Shown in pieces: positions 7,980-17,197 of a DNA stretch of 46,617 nt. Where the stretch lies: positions 1 to 46,617 of the forward strand of contig CAMNOK010000007.1 in NCBI GenBank assembly GCA_946546825.1, given 5' to 3'. The notes beneath the pieces are model-generated. The model did no database searches, was not told the DNA's origin, and saw only the letters and a list, made by a program, of their open reading frames with translations. Numbering within the stretch: position 1 is the stretch's first letter; each line of letters starts with the position of its first letter. The stretch is from an uncultured bacterium (GTDB lineage Bacteria > Bacteroidota > Bacteroidia > Bacteroidales > Bacteroidaceae). Both the position numbers and the translations under genes were made by a program.

Positions 7980-10106
7980 ATGCTGACGAACATCGCTCAT
8001 TACTTTCCCATCGCTGACCCCACGCTCATCTTCTTCGTGGTGATGCTTATCGTGCTCTTCGCGCCTATCATCATGGGTAAGTTGCGCATTCCGCACATCA
8101 TCGGCATGGTGCTGGCAGGTGTGCTCATCGGCCAATACGGACTGAACATCTTGGAGCGCGATGACTCATTTGAGCTGTTTGGCAAGGTAGGACTTTATTA
8201 CATCATGTTCTTGGCCTCCTTAGAGATGGACATGGAGGGGTTCAAGAAGAACCTCAGCCGTGTTACCGTTTTCGGGTTGATGACCTGTCTGTTTCCTATG
8301 CTGATGACCTATGCTGCCTGTCATCTGCTACTTGACTTCGGTCACGGCACTTCCTTGTTGCTGGGCTGTATGATGGCTTCCAACACGCTGATAGCCTACC
8401 CCATCGTGAGCCGCTTCGGCCTGCAGCGGAAGCCCAGTGTCACACTGAGCGTCGGCGGCACCATGGTGTCGCTGCTGGTTGCCTTGATTATCCTGGCTGT
8501 CCTGGTTGCTTCCATTAATGGTGCTACAGGCTGGCTTTTCTGGCTATGGCTTGCCGTCAAGTTCTGTTTCTACTGCGCGGCCATGTTCTACCTCATACCA
8601 AGGCTCACACGATGGTTCCTGCGCCGCTACTCCGACGCGGTCATGCAGTTCATCTTCGTGATGACCATACTCTTCATGAGCGCCACACTGAGCGAAGCCG
8701 TAGGACTGGAAGGAATCTTCGGCGCATTCTTTGCCGGCATGATTCTGAACAGGTTTATTCCTCATGTCTCCCCACTGATGAACCGCATCGAGTTTATCGG
8801 AAACGCTATCTTCATTCCCTATTTCCTCATCGGTGTTGGCATGCTCATCGACGTGAGCCTGCTCTTCCATGGAGACCACGTCCTTTGGATTGTCATCGTG
8901 ATAGCCCTGTTCGGCACGCTGGGCAAGGCTTTAGCGGCATACGTTTCGAGCCTGTCATTCCATCTGCCATGGTCATCGGGACACATGATGTTTGGCCTGA
9001 CATCGGCCCATGCTGCCGGTGCCATCGCCATGGTAATGGTAGGTCTCCATTTGGAAGAAGTGCCCGGACAGAAGTTGGTGAACGGTGATGTGCTGAATGG
9101 TGTCGTCATCATGATATTGGTGACATGCATCGTCTCCTCGCTGGTGACTGACAGGGCGGCAGAAAAGATCATCCTGCGCGACAAGGACATGCCGCAGGAG
9201 GGGCAGCAGACAGATGACGAGCGGATTCTTATTCCTGTGAAATATCCTGAATATGCCAACTCACTGGTCAATCTGGCAGTCTTGATGCGCAATGGACGAC
9301 TGAACCGCGGACTCGTGGGACTGAATGTCGTCTATGACGATGCCGACATGAGAAAGAATCAAGAGGCTGGCATGCGACTACTGGAACAAGTCACCCAATA
9401 TGCCGCAGGCAGCGATGTGAGGATGCAGACCCAGGTGCGCGTGGCGGCTAACATCGCCAACGGCATCAAACATGCTTTCAAGGAATTCCGCGCCAGCGAG
9501 ATCATCATCGGCATGCACATGCACAAAGAGGTGTCAACGAAATTCTGGGGCGAATTCCATCAGAGCCTCTTCAACGGGCTGAACCGCCAGATTATCATGG
9601 CGCGACTGAACCAACCGCTGGCTACCATCCGCCTCATCCAGGTGGCTGTTCCTTCCAGAGCACAGTTTGAGCCAGGCTTCTACCGCTGGCTGGAGCGTCT
9701 GGCCCGACTGGCTGAGAACCTGGAATGTAAGACACGCTTCCACGGACGCTCCGACACCTTGGAATACCTGAGAGAATTTGTGCAGAACCGTCACCCCAAC
9801 GTCAGGGCTGAATATTCCGACATGGAGCACTGGAACGAGCTACCCAAGTTGGCAACCACCATCGCCGACGACCACCTCTTCGTTGTCGTGACGGCACGAA
9901 AAGGAACAGTGTCATACAAGACTGCCATGGAACGGTTGCCGGAGGAAGTCACCAAGTTCTTCAACGGAAAGAACATGATGATTATCTTCCCCGACCAGTT
10001 CGGCGACTCCATGGACTCCATGACCTTCGCCCAGCCTCAGCACACGGAGGAGGTTTCGGCCTATGACATTATCCGGAAGTGGATTCAGAAGAAAATAAAA
10101 CATTAA
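7980..10106 (+). CDS. CPA2-type cation:proton antiporter with C-terminal USP-like region
   Basis: The 708-residue protein has about twelve transmembrane segments in its first 400 residues (FFVVMLIVLFAPIIMG, IIGMVLAGVLIGQYG, AVGLEGIFGAFFAGMIL and others), the layout of the Na_H_Exchanger (CPA2) family. The soluble C-terminal 270 residues contain two segments resembling universal stress protein domains (ERILIPVKYPEYANSLVNLAVLM near 440-460, then IRLIQVAVPSRAQF near 555-570). It probably exchanges Na+ or K+ for protons at the inner membrane. The start at 7980 (MLTNIAHYF) is chosen because the longer reading from 7812 overlaps asd and includes the promoter. It is followed after 9 bases by the LolD-like gene. 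The transported ion cannot be read from sequence. Confidence 0.88.
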   Translation: MLTNIAHYFPIADPTLIFFVVMLIVLFAPIIMGKLRIPHIIGMVLAGVLIGQYGLNILERDDSFELFGKVGLYYIMFLASLEMDMEGFKKNLSRVTVFGLMTCLFPMLMTYAACHLLLDFGHGTSLLLGCMMASNTLIAYPIVSRFGLQRKPSVTLSVGGTMVSLLVALIILAVLVASINGATGWLFWLWLAVKFCFYCAAMFYLIPRLTRWFLRRYSDAVMQFIFVMTILFMSATLSEAVGLEGIFGAFFAGMILNRFIPHVSPLMNRIEFIGNAIFIPYFLIGVGMLIDVSLLFHGDHVLWIVIVIALFGTLGKALAAYVSSLSFHLPWSSGHMMFGLTSAHAAGAIAMVMVGLHLEEVPGQKLVNGDVLNGVVIMILVTCIVSSLVTDRAAEKIILRDKDMPQEGQQTDDERILIPVKYPEYANSLVNLAVLMRNGRLNRGLVGLNVVYDDADMRKNQEAGMRLLEQVTQYAAGSDVRMQTQVRVAANIANGIKHAFKEFRASEIIIGMHMHKEVSTKFWGEFHQSLFNGLNRQIIMARLNQPLATIRLIQVAVPSRAQFEPGFYRWLERLARLAENLECKTRFHGRSDTLEYLREFVQNRHPNVRAEYSDMEHWNELPKLATTIADDHLFVVVTARKGTVSYKTAMERLPEEVTKFFNGKNMMIIFPDQFGDSMDSMTFAQPQHTEEVSAYDIIRKWIQKKIKH

Positions 10107-10115
10107 AAAACGACT

Positions 10116-10775
10116 ATGATTGATATCAAGAATATAACCAAGAGCTTCGGCCCGCTGCAGGTTCTCAAAGGCATTGACCTGCATATCGACAAGGGAGAAG
10201 TGGTCAGCATCGTCGGACCGAGCGGTGCTGGCAAGACCACCCTGCTGCAAATCATCGGCACCCTGGACAAGCCAGACAACGGCACCGTGGTCATCGACGG
10301 CATCGATACTACCCAACTGAGCACCGACAAGCTGAGCGACTTTCGCAACCGGCACCTGGGCTTCGTCTTCCAGTTTCACCAGCTGCTGCCAGAGTTTACG
10401 GCTCTGGAAAACGTGATGATTCCGGCCTTCATTGCAGGCAAGTCAACCAAGGAGGCCCGACAAAGGGCCACCGAGCTGCTGGAGTTTCTCGGACTGGCCG
10501 GCCGCGCCAGCCACAAACCGGCAGAACTGTCTGGCGGCGAGAAGCAACGTGTGGCCGTTGCCCGGGCCCTCGTCAACAACCCTGCCGTCATCTTGGCCGA
10601 TGAGCCAAGCGGCAGCCTGGACAGTAAAAACAAGGAAGAACTCCATCAGCTGTTCTTCAACCTGAGAGACCAATTCGGACAGACCTTCGTCATCGTGACC
10701 CACGATGAAGGGCTGGCTGCCATTACTGACCGTACCATCCACATGCGCGATGGATTATTGGAAGACCATGATTAA
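10116..10775 (+). CDS. lolD: LolD-like ABC transporter ATP-binding protein
   Basis: This 219-residue ATPase has Walker [10 protein letters not shown] (near 35-43), a Q-loop [16 protein letters not shown], the signature [15 protein letters not shown] (near 138-152), Walker [13 protein letters not shown] and the switch His in VTHDEG. The MacB/LolD subgroup is indicated by the [13 protein letters not shown] segment. LolD with LolC/E frees outer-membrane lipoproteins from the inner membrane. No LolC/E permease is present nearby: the neighbours are an antiporter upstream (9 bases) and an S1-domain protein overlapping the end by 8 bases. It may therefore serve a distant permease. Assignment to LolD rather than another MacB-type or FtsE-type ATPase is likely but not certain. 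Confidence 0.85.
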   Translation: MIDIKNITKSFGPLQVLKGIDLHIDKGEVVSIVGPSGAGKTTLLQIIGTLDKPDNGTVVIDGIDTTQLSTDKLSDFRNRHLGFVFQFHQLLPEFTALENVMIPAFIAGKSTKEARQRATELLEFLGLAGRASHKPAELSGGEKQRVAVARALVNNPAVILADEPSGSLDSKNKEELHQLFFNLRDQFGQTFVIVTHDEGLAAITDRTIHMRDGLLEDHD

Positions 10776-11607
10776 ATTAGGACGTTTCAACCGATTACCC
10801 ATCATCAAGGAAGTGGACTTCGGACTTTATCTGGATGGGGGCGACGGGGAGCGAATCCTGCTGCCCCGACGCTACATGCCCAAGCACTTTGAACGGGGCG
10901 AGGAACTGGATGTGTTTCTCTATCTCGACCAGGACGAACGACTCATTGCCACGACAGAACAACCGTTGGCACAGGTCGGCGACTTCGCATATCTGGAAGT
11001 TGCATGGACCAATCAGTATGGAGCCTTCCTAAAGTGGGGCCCCATGAAAGACTTATTCTGCCCGTTCCGCGAACAGAAGAAGCGCATGGAGACGGGACAT
11101 GCCTACATCGTGCATGTGCATATTGACGAGGAGAGCTACCGCATCATGGCCTCCGCCAAGGTGGAACACTACTTCAGCGAACGAATGCCTGACTTCCACC
11201 ACGGACAGGAGGTGGACATCCTGGTGTGGCAGAAGACGGAGCTGGGCTTCAAGGTTATCATTGACAACTGCTACCCGGGACTGCTTTACGAGAATCAGAT
11301 TTTCAAACCTGTGCACACTGGAGACCGGATGAAGGCCTACATTGACCATGTAAGGCCTGACGGCAAGGTGGATCTCACCCTGCAACCCACTGGCCGACAG
11401 CAGACACTGGACTTTGCCGACACGCTATTGCTGTATCTGAACCAGCACGATGGCTTGTGCGACCTCGGCGACAAGAGCGAGGCTGAAGATATCAAGGAGC
11501 GTTTCCAAGTGAGCAAGAAGACTTTCAAGAAGGCCATTGGAGACCTCTACCGCAGACGTCTCATCACAGTCTCTCCCACCAGCATCGCCCTCAACACGGA
11601 GGATTGA
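10768..11607 (+). CDS. CvfB-like S1 RNA-binding protein
   Basis: The 279-residue protein matches the CvfB/YitL family: tandem S1-like OB domains ([21 protein letters not shown] near the N-terminus; [19 protein letters not shown] near 85-105; later [19 protein letters not shown] and LYENQIF) and a C-terminal winged helix ([26 protein letters not shown]). In Gram-positive bacteria CvfB influences virulence gene expression and binds RNA; in this group the role is unknown. The ATG at 10768 is chosen because the product from there begins directly with the S1 fold ([11 protein letters not shown]) and it overlaps the lolD stop by 8 bases, suggesting coupled translation. It is the last gene of the operon, before a bidirectional terminator. 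Confidence 0.85.
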   Translation: MIKLGRFNRLPIIKEVDFGLYLDGGDGERILLPRRYMPKHFERGEELDVFLYLDQDERLIATTEQPLAQVGDFAYLEVAWTNQYGAFLKWGPMKDLFCPFREQKKRMETGHAYIVHVHIDEESYRIMASAKVEHYFSERMPDFHHGQEVDILVWQKTELGFKVIIDNCYPGLLYENQIFKPVHTGDRMKAYIDHVRPDGKVDLTLQPTGRQQTLDFADTLLLYLNQHDGLCDLGDKSEAEDIKERFQVSKKTFKKAIGDLYRRRLITVSPTSIALNTED

Positions 11608-11654
11608 GGGCGGGGGAATGGCTCTCACACAAAAAAAGGGCTGGCCGAGCATAC

Positions 11655-11698
11655 AAAAAAAGAAGTGGCGACCTTCAGGGTTGCCACTTCTTTTTTTT
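11655..11698. terminator. Bidirectional intrinsic terminator
   Basis: GAAGTGGCGACC pairs with GGTTGCCACTTC around TTCAG, flanked by A-run on the left and T-run on the right. It can stop both the plus-strand S1 operon and the minus-strand lipoprotein operon that converge here. Confidence 0.85.
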
Positions 11699-11710
11699 CA
11701 TATCTTTTAC

Positions 11711-12664
11711 TTATCTGTCGAGATAGAACTCTACGTTTACGTTAGAATAGTTGACCTCCTCAAGGGTTGCATTGCCAGTGATGCACAACTGGTGTACTAC
11801 GGAGTGATAGCCAATGACGCTGAATGCTGCCGTAAAGGATGCGTCGCGGAGATATTTGTTCACCTCTTCCTGATTGAACCAGTCGATTTTCCAGCTCAAC
11901 CCCTGCAGGTTGATCATGTTACCGCCATCGGTTGTTCCATCAACATAGTTCAGGGTGAAAGATCCAAACGGAGTGATGGTAAGTTCCTTCACATTCTTGT
12001 CGAAGCCGTCGAGGTCATCGATGTTGGCATCGTGTTTCTTCAAGTCTTCACGAATCTCAGGGAAGTTGCAGCCTTCGTAGTACTTGAAGTAGTTGTCATG
12101 ACCATTCTTACCAATCAGCTTAATGCGGACACCGCTGATTGTCCAGGTTCCATAGAGGCTATGAGCCTCTGTAGCCTGATAGTTCTGAACGGTCAGCGTA
12201 CAGTTGGGTGTCTCGCCGCCAACCAACGTAATAGAAGCGCTGCTGTTAGCTCCAGACAATGTGCTTACAACAACTTTTTTCAGATACAGACTTCCCGAGA
12301 TGGTGTAGATGGCATCGGTATTTTTTTTCTTGAAGGTGTATGTGACAACTTCTGTACGCATGTCATCAGCAGCACTGCGGGTCTGTCTTGCACTGGCAAC
12401 GGGAGTAACCTTCAACGCAATGGTTGCCGTTCCGTCAGGATTTACCTCGAAACGGGAGAAACGAACGGAAGCGGTTCCGTCTGTTCCCACTTCGGGAAGA
12501 GCGTTCTCCGGAGCTGAAACACATACCACGTCAGCTGTGCTGACAACATCTGCAGGAATTGGTGTTGCAGGAGTTACGACTAAATTACCGTCATCATCAC
12601 TGCCACATGCAGTGAATGCCATTACTGACAACACAGCAAGGCAAAAATTAAAAAACTTCTTCAT
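11711..12664 (-). CDS. Lipoprotein of unknown function with a lipocalin-like middle region
   Basis: The 317-residue product has a clear lipoprotein signal (MKKFFNFCLAVLSVMAFTACGSDDD, Cys 20) followed by an acidic, serine-poor linker, which favours surface export in Bacteroidota. A beta-rich N-terminal part (residues 45-150) precedes a segment beginning SLYGTWTISGVRI near 168, which has the GTW start often seen in lipocalin-like families, and ends VEFYLDR. I do not recognise a named family. It lies 37 bases after an outer-membrane protein gene and is probably co-transcribed with it, ending at the bidirectional terminator. Confidence 0.8.
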   Translation of the reverse strand: MKKFFNFCLAVLSVMAFTACGSDDDGNLVVTPATPIPADVVSTADVVCVSAPENALPEVGTDGTASVRFSRFEVNPDGTATIALKVTPVASARQTRSAADDMRTEVVTYTFKKKNTDAIYTISGSLYLKKVVVSTLSGANSSASITLVGGETPNCTLTVQNYQATEAHSLYGTWTISGVRIKLIGKNGHDNYFKYYEGCNFPEIREDLKKHDANIDDLDGFDKNVKELTITPFGSFTLNYVDGTTDGGNMINLQGLSWKIDWFNQEEVNKYLRDASFTAAFSVIGYHSVVHQLCITGNATLEEVNYSNVNVEFYLDR

Positions 12665-12701
12665 AATATTTCTTTGTGATTAATGTTCTACATCATTTCT
12701 A

Positions 12702-13490
12702 TTAAAGGATACGGCCTGACAGACGAAGACTCATTACGGGGAATACCTTCACCTTGGAGACATAGTTCAGCACCTTTCCTTCATCACTGCCTTTGTCCTC
12801 ATCCTTGAGCTTCACGGTCTGACCTGTCCAGTCGCGGGCATAAACACCAGGAGTGCCCCAGAACTGCACACCCATGTCGAAGCTCACGCCAATGCGCTTC
12901 TTGGGAACGGCGCGGCCGAAGCCAACACCCAGATAGGGCTTGAAACGGCTTACCTTCACCTTGGCATTGATGTTACCATTGTCGTCTGACGTGATGTCGT
13001 AGTCGCCAATCTGCAGTCCGGCTGTTCCCCAGTCGTTTGTGTTCAGGAACTGCTCGGTGTTGTAAACCTCCAAGAAGGTCTTCTTTCCGAAGTAAGCACC
13101 AGCCGTGATGTGGAAAGAGGTGGACTTCGTCGGATAGAAATCGAACAGAATCTTGTAGTCGTTTCTGTTCAGCTTACCTTCTATATCGACCTTTCCATCA
13201 GGGGTAATGACAACCGATGCATTGTTGTCACCAGTCTTGATGCGAGTGGAATACTTCATGCTTGGCCATATTGAAAAACCTGTTCTCATCTGCACATAGT
13301 TTCCTATGGGTACAGCAACATCCAGACCGACAAGACCATCGGTTCCGGTAGAAACTCCAAAAGCAAGGTTGTTGAAGATATTTCTACTCGCCATCTCATC
13401 GAAGAAATTCTTGATTCCGCTTTCCTGAGCCATGACGGGCTGCGACAACATGGTTGCAACCGTCAGAAGAATTAAACTGATTTTTTTCAT
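12702..13490 (-). CDS. Outer-membrane beta-barrel protein, unknown function
   Basis: The 262-residue product has a signal peptide (MKKISLILLTVATMLSQPVMAQ) and then amphipathic strands: NNLAFGVSTGTDGLVGLDVAVPIG, YVQMRTGFSIWP, YKILFDFYP, FHITAGAYFG, FKPYLGVGFGRAVP, IGVSFDMGVQFWG. This is the usual pattern of a small OmpA-like or porin-family barrel in this group. The ATG at 13490 is preferred over one at 13580: it begins the signal peptide directly, and the promoter -7 box (13578-13585) lies within the longer reading. It forms an operon with the lipoprotein gene that follows. Function unknown. Confidence 0.8.
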   Translation of the reverse strand: MKKISLILLTVATMLSQPVMAQESGIKNFFDEMASRNIFNNLAFGVSTGTDGLVGLDVAVPIGNYVQMRTGFSIWPSMKYSTRIKTGDNNASVVITPDGKVDIEGKLNRNDYKILFDFYPTKSTSFHITAGAYFGKKTFLEVYNTEQFLNTNDWGTAGLQIGDYDITSDDNGNINAKVKVSRFKPYLGVGFGRAVPKKRIGVSFDMGVQFWGTPGVYARDWTGQTVKLKDEDKGSDEGKVLNYVSKVKVFPVMSLRLSGRIL

Positions 13491-13577
13491 CGTATGATAC
13501 GTTTTGTTAATGATGGGTTTGTTAATGTATGATAGCTTAGTTAAGGAATGGTTGTACGGATTTTCATCATTTGTTCG

Positions 13578-13609
13578 CAAATTTAAGAAACTTTTTTTAT
13601 ATTAACAAA
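13578..13609 (-). promoter_or_regulatory. Promoter of the OMP-lipoprotein operon
   Basis: On the minus strand TTTG (complement of 13606-13609) is followed after 20 bases by TAAATTTG (complement of 13578-13585). The leader to the ATG at 13490 is about 80 bases. Confidence 0.7.
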
Positions 13610-14224
13610 CTTTTTGCAAAAAAAATTAACTGTTTAGCTGATAATGTCAAACTTTTCCTATCCAACAAGCTTTCTGTCAAGAAAACTTCGATTTTTGGAC
13701 TGTTTTTCGGGCGTTTTGAAAAAATAAAAATCTGCGGTCTTCATTTTGCGAGTATTTCGCATCCTTAAAGTCAACCTTTTTATAGTGGAAATACAAAGAG
13801 TTTTGTCAATAAAGAAAAGCTGTCACTTTCTTCGCTAAACTCTGCCACTTTTCGATGGAAAGTCGTTCCGTTTTGGTTTCAAAGTCGTTCAGTTTGGAAG
13901 CTAAAGTCATACACTTTGGAAGTCAAAGTCGTTCATATCGGGAGCCAAAGTCGTCCATTTTCAGAACCCAAGCCAATGCTTCGAGTACGTCTGTCAATAT
14001 ATTTTTGAGGTGATAGAAAAGCTCTTGGAGGTGTAAAGTGGCCTCTTTTGGACTGTCTTGAACATTGTTGTTACGACAAGGGTGGCTGGTGGCGGCATCA
14101 GGAAGTTCAGAAAACAGATGACTTTGGGCAACAGTTTTTTCCAGATTGCAAAAAGATGATGTAAAGATTTTTTGGTTTCACTACTGCCCTCACAACTGCG
14201 TTCGAAACGTCAGTAACCTGGACG
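13610..14224. other. Long intergenic region without a gene
   Basis: Between the OMP promoter and the asnS terminator no credible gene is seen on either strand; the only reading frames are short and lack recognisable motifs. The region is AT-rich at the left and holds a block of 22-bp tandem repeats (13815-13968). The remainder (13969-14224) has no structure I can interpret. Confidence 0.6.
13815..13968. repeat. Seven degenerate 22-bp tandem repeats
   Basis: Seven back-to-back units of exactly 22 bases begin at 13815, 13837, 13859, 13881, 13903, 13925 and 13947. Typical units are AAAGTCGTTCAGTTTGGAAG+CT and AAAGTCATACACTTTGGAAG+TC; the first two are the most diverged. There are no spacers, so this is not a CRISPR array, and 22 is not a multiple of three, so it is not a protein repeat. 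It lies 5' of the OMP promoter. Confidence 0.85.
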
Positions 14225-14260
14225 AACAAAAATAAGAGGCACAAGATCTTGCGCCTCTTA
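14225..14260 (-). terminator. Intrinsic terminator of the purB-rluB-asnS operon
   Basis: TAAGAGGC at 14233-14240 pairs with GCCTCTTA at 14253-14260, with the inner CAAGATCTTG extending the stem. On the minus strand TTTTT follows. It lies 40 bases after the asnS stop. Confidence 0.8.
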
Positions 14261-14299
14261 CTATAAATTTATCTGAATGTAAGTTGTTTCTTACATCTT

Positions 14300-15751
14300 T
14301 TAGAATTCTGCGTTCTTCGGTGTACGCGGGAACGGGATGACATCGCGGATATTCTGCATGCCCGTAACGAAAAGAATGAGACGCTCGAAGCCGAGGCCAA
14401 ACCCTGCGTGGGGACATGAGCCCCAGCGACGGGTATCAAGATACCACCACAGATGGCTCTGGTCCATGTCGCGGCGTTTCACCTCACTCATGAGCTTCTC
14501 GTAGCTCTCCTCGCGCACAGAACCACCAATGATTTCTCCAATCTGCGGGAACAACACGTCGGTGCCTTGCATGGTGGGACCTGGTGCCGCAGCACCTTTA
14601 TAGCCTACAGAGCCTCCGTCGGCGGTGTCTTCATTCTGCTTCATATAGAATGATTTGAATGCGCGCGGATAGTCGGTCATGATGACTGGCTTCTTGAAGT
14701 GCTCCTCTACAAGATAGCGCTCATGCTCGCTGGCGAGGTCGTCTCCCCAGTTGCAGGGGAACTCAAACTTCTTGCCGTTCCTGATGGCTTCCTGAAGGAT
14801 GTTGATACCCTCGGTGTAAGGCAGGCGCACGAAGGTTTCCTTCAGTACTCCTTCCAGACGCTCAATGAGGGTCTTGTCTATCATCTTGTTGAGAAATTCC
14901 AGATCGTCCTTACAGTTGTCGAGAGCCCAGCGTACACAATACTTGATAAAATCTTCCTCCAGGTCCATGAGGTCTTCCTGGTCGATGAAGGCTACCTCTG
15001 GCTCCACCATCCAGAACTCTGCCAGATGGCGCGGCGTATTGCTGTTCTCTGCACGGAACGTAGGTCCGAAGGTATAGATAGCTCCGAGAGCGGTGGCGCC
15101 CAGCTCTCCCTCCAACTGGCCGGACACGGTCAGCGAGGTCTGCTCTCCAAAGAAGTCGTCATCATAGATAATCTTGCCGTTCTCATCCTTCTTCAGATCG
15201 TAGAGGTTCTTCGTTGTCACCTGAAACATGTTGCCGGCTCCCTCACAGTCACTGGCCGTTATCAGCGGTGTGTGGAAATAGAAGAAGCCGTGCTCGTGGA
15301 AATAGGTATGGATAGCCATGGCCATGTTGTGGCGAATGCGCATGACGGCACCAAAGGTATTGGTGCGCAGACGCATGTGTGCGTTCTTGCGCATGGCCTC
15401 AAACGACTGTCCCTTCTTCTGCATGGGATAGGTATTGTCGCACAGTCCGTAAACCTCCAGGCTGGTGGCCTGAATCTCCGACGTCTGTCCGGCGCCCTGG
15501 CTCTCCACCAGTGTACCCACGGCACAGATGCAGGCGCCGGTGGTAATCTGCTTCAGCAGTTCGTCGTCAAACTTCGTGGGGTCGGCCACCACCTGCACGG
15601 TCTTGATGGTCGAACCGTCGTTCAGGGCTATGAAGTCAACATTCTTGTTGCCGCGGTGCGAGCGCACCCAGCCCTTCACACATACTTCTTTTCCGAATTC
15701 CGTACTCTGCAGTACGTCAACTATTTTTGTACGTTTAACAGTGTCCTTCAT
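14300..15751 (-). CDS. asnS: Asparaginyl-tRNA synthetase
   Basis: Charges tRNA-Asn with asparagine. The 483-residue protein has an N-terminal OB-fold anticodon-binding domain ([25 protein letters not shown], residues 20-45) and a class II catalytic domain: motif 2 region [25 protein letters not shown] and motif 3 [21 protein letters not shown] near the end. The ATG at 15751 (MKDTVKRTK) is chosen; a longer frame to 15850 would run into the preceding gene and adds 33 unrelated residues. It lies 25 bases after the pseudouridine synthase gene and is probably in one operon with it and purB. A residue run [17 protein letters not shown] is typical of AsnS rather than AspS. Confidence 0.95.
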   Translation of the reverse strand: MKDTVKRTKIVDVLQSTEFGKEVCVKGWVRSHRGNKNVDFIALNDGSTIKTVQVVADPTKFDDELLKQITTGACICAVGTLVESQGAGQTSEIQATSLEVYGLCDNTYPMQKKGQSFEAMRKNAHMRLRTNTFGAVMRIRHNMAMAIHTYFHEHGFFYFHTPLITASDCEGAGNMFQVTTKNLYDLKKDENGKIIYDDDFFGEQTSLTVSGQLEGELGATALGAIYTFGPTFRAENSNTPRHLAEFWMVEPEVAFIDQEDLMDLEEDFIKYCVRWALDNCKDDLEFLNKMIDKTLIERLEGVLKETFVRLPYTEGINILQEAIRNGKKFEFPCNWGDDLASEHERYLVEEHFKKPVIMTDYPRAFKSFYMKQNEDTADGGSVGYKGAAAPGPTMQGTDVLFPQIGEIIGGSVREESYEKLMSEVKRRDMDQSHLWWYLDTRRWGSCPHAGFGLGFERLILFVTGMQNIRDVIPFPRTPKNAEF

Positions 15752-15776
15752 AAAACTGGTTTGTTCATTAATTCTA

Positions 15777-17132
15777 TTATTCGAAGGCTCCCATGCGAAG
15801 CATTTCCACCTCTTTCTCCGTGAGGTAACGCCAGTCGCCACGACGCACATTTTTCTTGGTCAGTCCGGCAAACTGCACACGGTCCAGCTTCGTCACCTTG
15901 TAGCCCAGGCTCTCAAAGATGCGACGCACGATGCGGTTCTTGCCACTGTGAATCTCTATGCCCACCTGCTTCTTGTCGGTGTCGCTGGCATATTCCACAG
16001 CGTCGGCTTTAATCATACCATCCTCCAGTTCGATGCCTTCAGCAATCTGCTGCAGGTCGTGAGCAGTCACGTTCTTGTCGAGATAGACATGATAAACCTT
16101 CTTCTTGAGGAACTTAGGATGAGTGAGCTTGGAAGCCAGGTCGCCGTCATTGGTGAGCAGAAGTACGCCTGTGGTGTTACGGTCAAGACGGCCGACGGGA
16201 TAGATGCGCTCGGGACAGGCTCCCTTGACAAGATCCATCACGGTCTTGCGCTGCTGCGGGTCGTCACTGGTTGTCACGCAGTCCTTCGGCTTGTTGAGCA
16301 ATACATAGACCTTCTTCTCCAAAGTGACTGGATTGTCATGGAACTTGATCTCGTCGGTTCGCTTCACCTTGGTGCCAAGCTCTGTCACAACAACGCCATT
16401 GACGGAGATGACTCCTGCCTGGATAAACTCGTCTGCCTCACGACGGGAACAGATACCGGCATTGGCCAGGAACTTGTTCAGACGCACCGGTTCGTTGGGA
16501 TCGATGTGGGTCTCCTTGTACTCTATGCGCTTCTTCATGCTGTACTTGGCATTGGGGTCGTAGTCGGCTGTATGGGGACGATAGCCGCCACGGGGCTGGT
16601 AACCGCCCTGCTGACGGGGCTGATAGCCGCCACGGGGCTGGTAGCCACCTTGCGGACGGGGACGGAAACCCTGTTGGCGAGGCTGGTAGCCACCTTGCTC
16701 ACCATCATTATTATAATGGGGGCGATAGCCGCCCTGATTGTATCCTTCCTGATTGTTGTAGCGAGGACGGTAGCCCTGCTGACGAGGTTGGTAGCCGCCC
16801 TGCTCGCCATCACTGTTAAAGCGGGGACGATAGCCCTGCTGACGGGGCTGATAGCCACCCTCTTGGTTGTTAAAACGGGGACGGTAGGAGCGCTGCTGAT
16901 GAACAGGACTTGACTGCAAGCCTGCACCGAAGCCCTCGGGACGGAATCCGCCCTCATCATTGTCGTTGCGGACATTGGTATAACTCCGCTGTGTGTGAAT
17001 ACGCGGGCGGTGCGGTCTGCCGTTTGCCCGATTGTCTCTCTGGTAGTTTCCTGTTGGCTGGTAGCCCTCACGGTTACCTTCCTGCTGCCCTGTTCCTTCG
17101 CTCTGCAGCTTGTTTTCCTTTTCAAAATCCAT
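15777..17132 (-). CDS. rluB: RluB/RsuA-family pseudouridine synthase with long low-complexity N-terminal tail
   Basis: The catalytic part starts near residue 212 with an S4 RNA-binding domain ([21 protein letters not shown]) and continues with the RsuA/RluB fold ([13 protein letters not shown]; catalytic Asp in [30 protein letters not shown]). Such enzymes convert a uridine of large or small rRNA to pseudouridine; RluB is more likely by context and similarity. The first 200 residues are almost only Gly, Arg, Gln, Tyr, Asn and Pro, with repeats like [14 protein letters not shown] and [12 protein letters not shown], an RGG/RG-like disordered RNA-binding tail not found in E. coli RluB. It lies 65 bases after purB and 25 before asnS. 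Whether the target is 23S or 16S RNA cannot be read here. Confidence 0.88.
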   Translation of the reverse strand: MDFEKENKLQSEGTGQQEGNREGYQPTGNYQRDNRANGRPHRPRIHTQRSYTNVRNDNDEGGFRPEGFGAGLQSSPVHQQRSYRPRFNNQEGGYQPRQQGYRPRFNSDGEQGGYQPRQQGYRPRYNNQEGYNQGGYRPHYNNDGEQGGYQPRQQGFRPRPQGGYQPRGGYQPRQQGGYQPRGGYRPHTADYDPNAKYSMKKRIEYKETHIDPNEPVRLNKFLANAGICSRREADEFIQAGVISVNGVVVTELGTKVKRTDEIKFHDNPVTLEKKVYVLLNKPKDCVTTSDDPQQRKTVMDLVKGACPERIYPVGRLDRNTTGVLLLTNDGDLASKLTHPKFLKKKVYHVYLDKNVTAHDLQQIAEGIELEDGMIKADAVEYASDTDKKQVGIEIHSGKNRIVRRIFESLGYKVTKLDRVQFAGLTKKNVRRGDWRYLTEKEVEMLRMGAFE

Positions 17133-17197
17133 AGATAATACTCCTTTTAAAATCTAATCTTTGTTCTTTTTTTTTCGTGTAATAATGCTTGTCTTAT

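Noticed and set aside
13815..13968. Possible CRISPR array
   Set aside because: Repeats are contiguous with no unique spacers and are degenerate; no cas gene is nearby.
14699..15823. 374-residue open frame on the plus strand
   Set aside because: Antisense to asnS, no family resemblance, no promoter.
15528..16913. 461-residue open frame on the plus strand
   Set aside because: Antisense to the pseudouridine synthase and asnS genes; its hydrophobic repeats come from the complement of the Gly/Arg-rich tail.
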